DNA from: Aquatica leii
Taxonomy: Eukaryota > Arthropoda > Insecta > Coleoptera > Lampyridae
DNA length: 64,000 nt
Direction of reading: 5' to 3'
Assembly (NCBI GenBank): GCA_035610365.1
Contig: CM069438.1
Location: forward strand, 53,440,837 to 53,504,836
Positions 47,301 to 57,559 of this stretch are shown here, piece by piece. The position numbers were made by a program, and so were the translations under genes. The first letter of the stretch is position 1; every line of letters starts with the position of its first letter. Under the pieces are notes generated by a model. That model saw nothing but the letters and a program-made list of their open reading frames with translations, was not told the DNA's origin and did not search any database.

Positions 47301-48328
47301 TCGACTGGCGAATAATGGCTGAACTAAACGCGACTTTCAAGTTCTTAATTCATCTGCTTAGATGGCAGCACCCCAAAGAAATTTAAAATTTTTGTAATGT
47401 AGCGTTTTAAATTACAATTATAGGTACTAAACTGTATAATTTTAATCGAAATATGTTTCTAAACATCAAATTTACAACTGAGATCACACTGTTTGTAGTT
47501 GAGTTTAATATTTACTGAAAATTTAAAGTTTTTACGATTTTAAGTACGTTCTCTGATTTTCTTCAAAGTTTAAACAACAACAAAAAACGTATAACAATTA
47601 TTTGTTTTAATTTAATGTCTTAACCGTTGGATTTAACAATTACAATTAAATTCTGTGTTTTAAATCACTTTTATAAATTATATTTTTTTAAAATTTTGTC
47701 CGCTATCTCTCTCATAGTTCCTGAACTAAATAATAAACTATTAATTTTTCGACTGGCGAATAATGGCTGAACTAAACGCGACTTTCAAGTTCTTAATTCA
47801 TCTGCTTAGATGGCAGCACCCCAAAGAAATTTAAAATTTTTGTAATGTAGCGTTTTAAATTACAATTATAGGTACTAAACTGTATAATTTTAATCGAAAT
47901 ATGTTTCTAAACATCAAATTTACAACTGAGATCACACTGTATGTAGTTGAGTTTAATATTTACTAAAAATTTTAAGTTTTTACGGTTTTTAGTACGTTCT
48001 CTGATTTTCTTCAAAGTTTAAACAACAATAAAAAACGTATAAGGATTATTTGTTTTACTTTAGTGTATTAACAGTTGAATTTAACAATTACAATTAAATT
48101 CTGTGTTTTAAATCACTTATAAATTATATTTTTTTTAAATTTTGTCCGCCATCTGTCTCATAGTTTCTGAACTAAATAATAAACTATTAATTTTTCGACT
48201 GGTGAATAGTGGCTGAACTAAACGCGACTTTCAAGTTCTTAATTCATCTGCTTAGATGGCAGCACTCCAAAGAAATTTAAAATTTTTGTAATGTAGCATT
48301 TTAAATTACAATTATAGCAAATTATAGG
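44304..48328. repeat. Nine-copy tandem array, 446-448-bp units
   Basis: The word 'tgtccgccat' (one copy tgtccgctat) occurs at 44571, 45017, 45463, 45909, 46357, 46803, 47249, 47697 and 48143. Units are therefore 446, 446, 446, 448, 446, 446, 448 and 446 bp apart and very similar. Three subtypes are visible. Type A has 'cttttataaatt' (units 1, 5, 8). Type C has 'aaggattatttg' and 'ggtgaatagtgg' (units 4, 9). Type B is the rest. The order A-B-B-C-A-B-B-A-C implies spread by unequal exchange of blocks. No coding potential. Much more homogeneous than satellites 1 and 2, so younger or recently homogenised. Confidence 0.96.
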
Positions 48329-48667
48329 TAGTGCTGGGCGATACGGAATTTTCTATATCGAATATCAATACCCAATTTGTATCGATACGTATTGATATAT
48401 CGAAATATCGATACGTATCGAAATATCATATACAATACGTATCTAAATATCAGTGTATCTGTGTAGCAAATTTTTTGAAATCTAAGATAAAAATATACTT
48501 GTAATTTTAGAAAAAAAGTTGTTAATTAAGAGCATTAGAAAAACAAATATACGTATAGAAATATCGATACGTATCGAAATCGATACGAGCTTGTGGTTTG
48601 TATCGGCGTATCAATACGTCCGACGTATCGATACGTATCGATATATCGATACAAGGACCCAGGACTA
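48329..48667. repeat. CGATA-rich flanking block, right
   Basis: Same orientation, start and end as the left block at 44211-44303, but 339 bp long because of an extra internal stretch with several more CGATACGTATCG-type palindromes (for example 48410-48420 and 48560-48570). The two blocks bracket the 446-bp array as direct repeats. The array unit's own end ('attataggtactaaa') resembles both block junctions, suggesting the array grew inside one element. Confidence 0.6.
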
Positions 48668-48684
48668 GATATAAGCAGCGCAGA

Positions 48685-51427
48685 GTGCTTAGTGTACATA
48701 TGATAGGCGTGTTCCAGGCATGATTCAATTTTTGTGTAGAGTCTTGATATTCCTTTGGTGACGAAGAAGTCTATGAGGTCTGGGATTTTATTTGGGTCAG
48801 TTGGCCAATGAGTCGGTTCCCCTGTTGAAAGTACATTAAGATTATTGCTGTCAATAGCATTTTTCAAAGTTCGGCCTTTCGTATTTGTTAATCGGGAGCC
48901 CCAAAATGTGTTTTTGGCATTCCAGTCGCCTCCCGACAGATATCTACCACCCAATGTACGAAAGAAGTCATTGTACATCTGCTCGTCGATTCGATGTCGG
49001 GGGGCAGTACACTGCAGCCACATTCAACGAGCTCTGCCAGTCGTCAACAGATACTATAGCAGCCTGTATATGTGCTTGTGTATATGGTGGTAACATATGA
49101 TATCTTATGTTTTCTCTTATTACTATAACTGCTCCAGCATGTGATGTGCCGTCTGGATGATTAGCGTAGCATACGGTATATCCCTTGATTTTAATCACTC
49201 TTTGATCAGTCATATGTGTTTCGGAAATTAATAGAACATCAATTTTGTTGTGGTTTATAAACAGCTCAACCTCGTGCTTATTTGGAGATAAGCCATTGAT
49301 ATTCCATGCAGCTATACGTATGAATTTCATTTCTGGTTCTGAGCTATGAGTGTCGTTAGGAGACCCATTAGGGTGCCTATTTGTGTTATGAGGATATAAA
49401 TTTTTTCTGATTGCTTTATTATTATCTGCTCTAAGGAGCTTGTTGACTGAGAATGTGCATTCTCTATGTTTCGGGTCCAGCAAACGTCATTCATGATGTT
49501 GGACATAGTTTCAGATGTATGTGCAATGTTTCTTTGCTGGTTGCTTGACTGCTGGTTGCCAAGTTTTAATGGAGGAAAATTATCTTGAGTAAGGGGGGGG
49601 TGGCATTGTTGTTTGTGTGGGTTGTTCTTGTTTTGCAATTACTGGGCCTCTTTTGTTTGCAATATTTCCCATTTTTCGAGCCTTTATCTCTTTATACACT
49701 TGACAGCCCTTGTAATTGGCTGGGTGGTCACCATGACAGAGAGCGCAGGTGGCCGGTGTATTCTTGTCTTTATTTGGACAATCAGTGGTTTTGTGTCCTT
49801 TACCACATTTGACACACCTGTGGGGACGCATACAGTTTTTTGTATGGCCGTATTGTTGGCACCTAGTGCACTGAGGGATCTCAGTCGATTTTCTTGGGTC
49901 CTCTATCTTGACTTTAGTGTGGTATATATATTTTATATTCTTTACATCTGGGTTGTTAGGGCCTGGTTCAATATTCACGAAAAACATATTGAGTGGCTTT
50001 TTATTTTTTCTTGATATTGCACAGATGACTTCACCTCTGACCTTGTTTCCAGTATTCTCAATCTCCTCTATAATGGCTGTTTTTGGAGTAGTGTGGTGCA
50101 AGTTTTTGACAACAATTCTGTTACATTTGTTTTGCTTCTGTGTGAAGGTGTGTCCAATAAGGCCGTTGGTTCGAATAACTTCTATTAAGTTTCAGGTGTC
50201 TGTGACATTACTCTTAGCTGGTCCCTGTTAATGATCTTGTACGTGAAGCTATCTCTAGACACAGACTTATTTAGTAGTTCTGTTAGTTTAGATAACTCTT
50301 CTATGCCATAAAGGACAATAGGTGGGGGCTTGCTATTTTTTCTATTATGGGTGGCTGTAGCTGGCGTTAGATCCTCGGTTAAGTCTATCGGTAATCCACT
50401 GAATCTATTCGAGGTATTGATTCCCGTGTGTACTTCAATAGAACTTTGTATGTTTGGTGGGCTATCAGATATTCTCTTTCTTTTTGGGTAGCGGTCTGTA
50501 CTATCTGGTACTCTTTGCCATGGAGGAGGGCAAACTTTGTTAGCATCTGTGACATTTGCAGATAGTGGTGACACAATTAATGATTTTTTTAAGTCTTCGC
50601 CAGTAATTGCACCTATTGAAGATGATCTCGGTCTTGTGATGAGCAGGCTTGGATGGAAAACCTGCTGAGTTAATTTTTTTTTGTTTGTGTTTGTGTTGCC
50701 AGTAGCATTCACTGTCGCGGAGGCCTGGTCACCTACCTCCGCGCACGTTTTGTTGCTTGTGTTATTAGGATCTATCATTTTAGTCCCACGAGTAGGGTCG
50801 ATTAAAACTGTCACTCCTGGGATGACGCCCATTCCCAGTGAGAAGACTATTTTCAACGACGGTTCACCTGCTCCATCGAGGTTGGTCGCTCATGGCTGAC
50901 TCACCAGTCAGTCATCCATCCCCTTGGCGCGCCCCGCACCGTAGGATTTGGGGATTTTTTTGAAGAGGTTACCTTCCTCGCGGTCTGAGTGACGAAGCTC
51001 AGACCCCCGTTCCTGGAGACATGACCACAGGGCTACGGTACTGGGGCGACCCTTTCGGGCCACACGTTGGTTTTTCTGTCTGGATTGACTCCCTTAGCTA
51101 TGATTTCAGTTTTGAGGCGCCGAAGACTCGCCTTCGCCCTTTTTACTTTGCTATCAGGGTCACGAGGTAGGTATAATGTGCAAGACTCGTTATAGACCAT
51201 GACATTGCCCGGGGATGAGACGACCCTCAATTGAGGGTCCACCATCAATTAGCGGCGGCAGATTGGTGGTGGCGAGGACGTGTAAAAATAGGACTTTATG
51301 GTGCGCGTCTAATAGCCCATTCTTGCACACATAGGCGTACGCTAGCGACTTAATCTCAGCTTTTTATAGGTGCATACCTTATAGCGAGGGCATGTACCAC
51401 CGAGGCCAAACACCATTTTCTCCCCCT
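48685..51427 (-). mobile_element. Jockey-like LINE, copy 2 (3'-truncated)
   Basis: Same family as copy 1 and the same 5' end (51427). It has the 5' UTR, ORF1 with PRE_C2HC-type domain and intact-looking zinc knuckles (CTRCQQYGHTKNCMRPHRC), and the start of ORF2 with a complete endonuclease beginning (RIAAWNINGLSPNKHEVELF). It breaks off in the endonuclease at 48685, next to the CGATA-rich block, so reverse transcriptase is absent. A frameshift lies near 49000, at the Pro-rich YCP motif, and another in ORF1 near 50190. Losing the 3' half is unusual for LINEs, which normally lose 5' sequence, so the block or array probably replaced it by rearrangement. Confidence 0.92.
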
Positions 51428-52990
51428 GAGAAAAAAATAGGTAGTACAGCAATGTGAGTTTAGTGCCGATGCGAATTCCAGACAACATTTAAATATGTTA
51501 TCTTTATGTCTAAATACAAATTCTCTGTTAGCTCCAAGTTGTTTTGTTTCGCACTTGAAATCAGTCGTTTCCGTTTAGGTAGGTTGTAACGTTTCCGTGA
51601 CGATATGAACAGTAAAGCGGTTGAGTTCTTTGGGTATCTTGCTTTGCGTTTCGATTGTGTAAATGAAACAAAAGATCCATCTTCAGATTTTCATGTTGTT
51701 ATCTTTGACAGTTTCTCGGCTCGTCGTTCAAACGTCGTTTTTCATCTAGCAAAACTCCAATGGTATTCTGTTATTTGTACTGTTCCATCTAAAAAAGTAA
51801 CCCGGAAAGCTCTTTCCACACTAGGATCGTACACAATTAAATCTACAACCCGCAGAAGAGAGACTATCCAAAAATTAGCATCAAGACGACTACTACCACA
51901 TTGGGATACGGTACGTCTTGGTCGTTGACCAAGCCCAAACTTACGCTCAAACTTGGAATTGAACACACAGGTGTTATCCAGAGTGCACAACGAGAATATC
52001 ACTAACGTTATACTGACATTGACATAAAAGGTACGCTTAGGAATCGGAACCGATCAAAGATTTTCGATGGTTAAATCAGTTTGTATCAGTCGATAGTTAC
52101 TTTTAATCAACTCAGTGATAACTTCCCAATTAGAAATCTTTCAAGCTAAAGCTTGAGGTGTTAGAATGACATTACCCACGAAGCTCTACAGTTCTGCTTC
52201 GTTTGTCAGTCTGCAAGGAATGTGCCTCTTTAGACACGTTGAGCAATTGTTGAAGAATGCTTTGTGTTCTACCACATCGCTTTTATGGCCATATTCGATG
52301 CAATTAGGACATAGAGAGTTTCCTGTGTTTTTCAAAGATTGCTTATAGCTTCGTGACCGCATTGAAGTTCGCTGCCTGGTGACCAAGCTTCTGCATTTGT
52401 AGCATCTCATGATGCATATGTGGTGAGTGACCCTGCGTGTGTTACATGCTATATACACTCAACAATTAGCCTTGAGATAATTTCACTATCTAGTAGCTGA
52501 CTTTTTCTCTTGATCTGAATCTAACTGACACTTTAAATAAGTGTTGTTTGGGTTGTTGAGTAATCTCATTTGTGGCGGTGTCAAAGCGTTCTGATAACAA
52601 AACCAGTTTTGTCTAAGAGTCGTCTTGTCTCATCGGCTGTTTTCATGTTAGTCTCAGAATTAGGGACAATCACAACTGTCGAATGTTGGATTGGCGCAAC
52701 GGGTTTTCCGGAAGAAACTTTATTTACTCTGTGCGCTACTCAGATTGACATGATTGGACGGCTGACCTCTGCATTTAGCTCTTTGTAAAACTTTCTCTTA
52801 TAGTTTGTAGAATACCCACATTTCGCCTATTTTACAAATGGCCAATTTTGGCTTTACTTTTCTATATACAGCTGATATTCGAGTTAGCGATTCAGTATAC
52901 ATGTTAGTAGTAAAGATAAGCATCCTTTTATTTAACTGCTTAAATTATTTAAGTTTGAGGTTAAAAATAGCCTTGCTCTGCCATTGGCTG
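51428..52990 (-). pseudogene. Decayed retroelement gag (LINE-type)
   Basis: Minus-strand reading near 52800-52600 resembles insect LINE gag (TADETRRLLDKTGFVIR). 52458-52186 carries cysteine-rich knuckle-like sequence (CPNCIEYGHKSD...CSTCLKRH). Frames are broken, and I see no endonuclease or reverse transcriptase. The strand agrees with the other LINEs of this block. 51428-51600 holds nothing recognisable. Confidence 0.5.
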
Positions 52991-54100
52991 TTGTTTCTTT
53001 AGGTCTTTAGTCTTTTCCTTGACAATTTTTGTCTTGTTTGTATCTATTTTTTCGTCGAGATTCTTTGTGAAGCTGTACTCGTATTGACATGTCACCGACT
53101 GGTCCAAAATGGTTTCCTGGATTTTTCTAATCGACAGCTTGTCCTGTTTCAGTTCATCGCCTCATCGAACGTATAGTGGCAGGTAGTGTTAATTAAGTAT
53201 ATATTCGCTTGTTTTCGCTTTAGCGGTTCTAGAATGATTGTCCATTCAAGGTTGACCAAAACGCACAGCTCTCTTTGGTCCGTAATGTGCTTTTCCTGAC
53301 CACCCGAGACCCAGCATCAACAGAGTTTGTTTGATATCCATGAATCTTTTAACAGTCACGACCTTGACTCAATATTAATTTGACGATCAATTCGTTATAA
53401 TATTAATTATTAAAACCGTTAATATATTTAAAGCGCGTTGATTACAGCATTATTGAGAAATGTCTTAAGCGTTAAGGACTTCATTCTGGTGATTAAACAT
53501 GTTAGACTTACTTAGGTTTGACATCGAGGTTGCAAACTCCATACAAGTTTATGCTCATGACGATTTATACAGTTGACAGAAGCAAATAAGTGACATGACG
53601 CGTTACGTTTTTGCTTCTGAGCGTTGTATTTTCTCCCGATGTGCCATCTAGAAGTTGATTTCACATTTATAGAATTTATTTTGCGTTCGACGATTGCTCG
53701 AAGAAGCTGAGTAGGTTGTGGTAAAGCCGTAGCAATGTTATACGAGGTGTTAACAATAAGTAAAATCCTTCAAAACCTCAAAGTTTATCTACAGAATGAA
53801 TTTAATTTCAGTACTTTGATTTATACAGTTGACAAAAGTAAATAAGTGCGTTGTATTTTCTCTCTAGAAGTTGATTTCAGATTTATGGAACTGATTTTGC
53901 ATTCAACAATTGTTTTGAAGAAGTTGTGGTGAAGCCGTAGCGATGGTGTACGAGGCGTTAACAATAAGTAAAATGTTGACAATCGAGAATTGATGCGTAG
54001 TGCTTCCTAAGAATCCTAAAAGAGGAGTAGGTGTAAAAGAAAAAGTTTTTTTTTGAAATAGGAATGTCGTATATTAATCAACATTTATAAAATATTTTAA
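52991..54100. repeat. Spacer containing a diverged two-copy direct repeat
   Basis: The segment 53650-53767 (from 'gaagttgatttcacatttat' to 'gtgttaacaataagtaaaat') recurs in diverged form at 53868-53974, with related flanks ('atacagttgaca' at 53568 and 53825). The two copies are about 215 bp apart with small deletions in the second. No gene seen. Confidence 0.6.
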
Positions 54101-55300
54101 ATTGTAACAAACATGACTAGATTCATACTGATTTCACAAATAAATGACAATGAGCGGCGTTTGACGCGCACGGTGGTGTAGGGTGGGGCGAGGGTGCGAG
54201 GGGGGCCGGACCCCACGCTGACCGGAGCCCCGCGAACCAAACAACAATAACATTAACGTACACGATTAATGCCGGCTTGATACAAATAAACAAATCACTG
54301 TCCCGTGTTTTATTTTTTTTTAATTATTGATTTATCTACACAGTAATGATTATTATTTAGTAGGTAGCTTCAAATTCGATTTAAGTAGTTGTATTAAATA
54401 TTGCGAAAAGCGATCGTGGCTGGTCGCGGGCCGGCCAAGTAAAATGTCCCGGACCTCGCATATGCCATGATCGCCTGCCTAGGATATGTCGAACGAAGGA
54501 GCTACAAGCCGGAAGCAGCGGGGTCGGGACGCGGCGGTCGCACGCGGCATAACGGTGGGTGGATATGTAGTAACAAGGGCTAAAGCTAATCCAACTCTAG
54601 GTAAGCTTCACACAGCCCAAAAATACAAGCACTTAAAACAGTGCTGAACTAAGAACGTTCGGTGTGAGCACTACACAGCATTCGTTCATCGCGTCGCGGC
54701 GATGTTAATTTTTTTAAATTATTTTTTTTGGCAGGATATCTCACCCAAAAACAACCGTAGTAGAAAAGAAAGTACTGTAAATTGGATAATATCGTAGTAA
54801 TTCGGAGAGCGTCCGGAGCACTGCGCGCACACACTTTGGCATAAGGGACGGTGGGGCGCGATGACGACGACAGGGCAGCCTCGATGGGCGCAGCGCATCC
54901 GTCACTGAAACACAAAACAACAATTAGTTTCAATTACATTCGTTCGAAAAATGCCTGTTGCTTCGACCCCGAATCGCTCGATAATCGCGGCACCAATAAA
55001 ACTGTTCCTTTTCGTCGGCGCATTGCCGCATTATCGTCTTACCGAATTTTGATAAACATTTTCGGCACGATAGTAACAAATTCGTAAAAGCGACGTGGTC
55101 CAGGGTCAGGAAGGGTTTATCCTGCATATCGAGCGCCCGCACGAGCACAGAAGGGAGGCGGTATACGTAACCATGGAAACCCTGGAGCGACGTCAAGCTG
55201 TCTGTTAGTTACGCCTTGACCTTTGTAGTTTTACGATGTTCGGTGACCTAATATTGTTAGGTCACCGACACGCAAGAAATAAGAAGTACCCACCTCGTAG
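54101..55300. other. Region downstream of Shaker, probably its 3' UTR
   Basis: Includes a locally very GC-rich stretch (54165-54240) and the tracts 54420-54560 and 54780-54920, unlike the AT-rich surroundings. This is consistent with a long neuronal 3' UTR read on the minus strand. Short frames here are not recognisable. Just after the Shaker stop there is a donor-like GAG|GTGGGT (minus strand, near 55287-55295), so further 3' UTR splicing is possible. Confidence 0.4.
55241..55267. other. Perfect 11-bp stem hairpin after the Shaker stop
   Basis: 'cggtgacctaa' (55241-55251) pairs exactly with 'ttaggtcaccg' (55257-55267) around a 5-nt loop. It begins 34 nt beyond the Shaker stop codon. The arms contain the nuclear-receptor half-site AGGTCA as an everted pair. 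It could act in the mRNA 3' UTR or as DNA, or be chance. Confidence 0.5.
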
Positions 55301-57507
55301 TCAGACGTCAGTCTCGATGCTCATGGCGTTGATGTTGTTGTTGTGTCGCGGGTTGCAATTCTGCTTTCGAGCGAGCTGATCTCTAGTTACCAAAAGACCT
55401 TCTTCGAGTTCGACGAGGTCGGACGACGACTCGCTCAACGAGCTCTTCTTCATGTGCTGACCGAGGGTGCCGGGCAGGTATGGACAGCTCGTCACGTGGT
55501 TAAAGTTTTGCGATTGCATTTCCTCCTGATCCGTCTCTCGATGATAGAAGTAATTGAAGTTGGAGACTATGACCGGAACCGGCAGGGCGATGGTCAAGAC
55601 ACCAGCGATGGCACACAGCGAACCGACGATCTTCCCCCAAACTCCGACGGGCCTGCGAAACGATCGGCGTTAATTTTCTTACGTTCGCGACATTTTCTTT
55701 TGGCATGCAATGCAAATAAAAGCAACACAAACACAAGCAGCGAGGATGACGTGGTGACGGAAAGGGGACGTTAAATTAGCGGGGAAGCGCGAAACGCATG
55801 CGGGAAGGGTCGAGCGTTAGGCATTCCATTAGAAAATTCTTTGTTCCTTAGCTCGGTAAAGTAGAACAGTAACAAGCAGCAACATCGAGGGGCACGACAT
55901 AGCGGCACAGTGACATTTAAGGTGTCGGAGCACAGATGTCGATTGTCGTCGCGCAGCATCCCGGAGCAAAGAATTTTCTGGTGGCGTCAGCGGCAATCCC
56001 GCTCTCTACGTGTAAGCTACGGTGGAGGCAACTAAATCTGAATTAGGTGTGTACATCATACGTCATGTCGCCGTAGCCAACAGTTGTCATCGTCACCACG
56101 GCCCACCAGAACGCGTCTGGGATGGACTTAAAGAAGGATTGCTCGGAACCCGCCTCCGCGAAGTAGACTGCGCTCGAGAACAGCACGACACCTGCAAGGA
56201 GGAGGAGGGGTGAGTGGTCGGAGTACGGACAGCGTACCTCATGTCGCCGTAGCCCACGGTGGTCATTGTGACTACGGCCCACCAGAACGCATCCGGGATC
56301 GACTTGAAGAAAGACTGCTCGGAACCGGCCTCGGCAAAGTACACGGTACTGGAGAACAGCACGACCCCTGCAACATATCAGACACTCGCGGCTGAGATGC
56401 TGTCGGAGTCTTGGTCCCAATCACACATACATATACATCAACAAAAAATTACGACGAAGCGGAGCGCTGTAGTCTCGCTCGTTATTTGAAAATCCTATAA
56501 CAGGCATCGTTAATCGACGCTACACTATAATAACAAATCTTTCGGTCTTTAGCGATCGTTTGATTAAAAGTGCCCGCCATAAGAACTGACAACTTACCGA
56601 TAAAAAGGAAGAATATGAGAAGGCCAAGCTCGCGCATGCTGGCCTTAAGCGTTCGTCCGAGGATTTGTAGCCCTTTACTGTGTCGACTGAGCTTGAATAT
56701 TCGGAAGACTCGGACAAGTCTAATAACACGAAGAATAGCCAAAGACATGGCTTGGTTGGTACTTTTATCCTGGGGAGAAACTGGAGCGCGCGGTAAATTT
56801 AACGTATCCTCTTCTTCGGCAACCACCGTGGCCAAGGTGATAAAGTAAGGAATGATGGCGATGATGTCGATCATATTCATTACGTCCCGGAAGAAGTTGA
56901 GCTTATTAGGGCACGCGAGGAAGCGCACAGTCAGCTCGAACGTAAACCAAATAATACAAATAGTTTCGATGAGGAAAAACGGATCCGTAATGTCGGGCAC
57001 CTCGTCCTCTTCGATTTTTGTGCGGTTAGCCGTCGTATTATACACTTTGTAATGTTTAAATTCGGGCAACGTCTCAAGACAGAATATAACGATGGACAGC
57101 AAAATGACAAATACAGATATAATAGCAACCACACGTGCTGCTTGCGAAGACTCGGGATACTCGAACAGCAGCCACACGTTACGTTGGAATTCGTGAGAAG
57201 GCAACGGCTTCTCTTCTTCCTTAATAAAACCTTCATCTTCCCGAAATTTGTTAATTGCCAGTTCGCCCAATTCGTAAAACTTGATCTCTTCCGAAAATAC
57301 ATCTAATGGCACGTTTACGGGTCGCCGCAATCGACCACCGCTCTGATAATAATAGAGGATGGCGTCGAAACAAGGCCTATTGCGGTCAAAAAAGTATTCG
57401 TTCCGCAGCGGGTCGAAATATCGAATTCGGCGGGCTGGGTCGCCTAACAGCGTATCAGGAAATTGATTTAGAGTCCGAAGCTGCGTCTCAAACCGAAGTC
57501 CGCTTAC
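55301..57507 (-). CDS. Sh: Shaker-type voltage-gated potassium channel (Kv1), 3' exons
   Basis: Exons: complement(56598..57507), then one of two alternatives, complement(56238..56367) or complement(56062..56191), then complement(55301..55652). All boundaries are GT-AG and in phase. The first exon encodes most of the T1 tetramerisation domain ([18 protein letters not shown] start), then S1-S5, including the S4 sensor [20 protein letters not shown]. The alternative exon encodes the end of S5 and the pore with the TVGYGDM selectivity filter. The last exon encodes S6 ([18 protein letters not shown]) and a tail ending in ETDV, the PDZ ligand that binds Dlg/PSD-95. The product is the fast A-type K+ channel of nerve and muscle. 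N-terminal exons with the inactivation ball are not seen to the right as far as 64000, so the gene extends past the window across a repeat-filled intron. Confidence 0.97.
56062..56191 (-). CDS. Sh: Shaker alternative pore exon B (Thr at Shaker position 449)
   Basis: 130 bp with acceptor TTGCAG and donor GAC|GTATGA. It encodes [11 protein letters not shown]...TVGYGDM and, when joined, Thr-PVG, the same as the standard Drosophila Shaker pore. It lies 46 bp downstream of exon A in transcript order and has the same length and phase. Confidence 0.93.
56238..56367 (-). CDS. Sh: Shaker alternative pore exon A (Arg at Shaker position 449)
   Basis: 130 bp with acceptor TTGCAG and donor GAG|GTACGC. 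It encodes [11 protein letters not shown]...TVGYGDM and, joined to the last exon, Arg then PVG. Compared with exon B it has Thr instead of Ala late in S5 and Arg instead of Thr directly after GYGDM. Its synonymous sites differ widely from exon B while the protein is otherwise identical, so both are under selection. Because 130 is not a multiple of three, using both exons together would break the frame. Confidence 0.93.
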
Positions 57508-57559
57508 CTAAAACAAAACGTAATTGTCAAAAAAATATCATTTCAAAGCCTGCTTATCT

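Noticed and set aside
54930-55196. 88-codon minus-strand frame downstream of Shaker
   Set aside because: Considered as an alternative last exon, but no good acceptor in phase and no family resemblance; left as possible 3' UTR.
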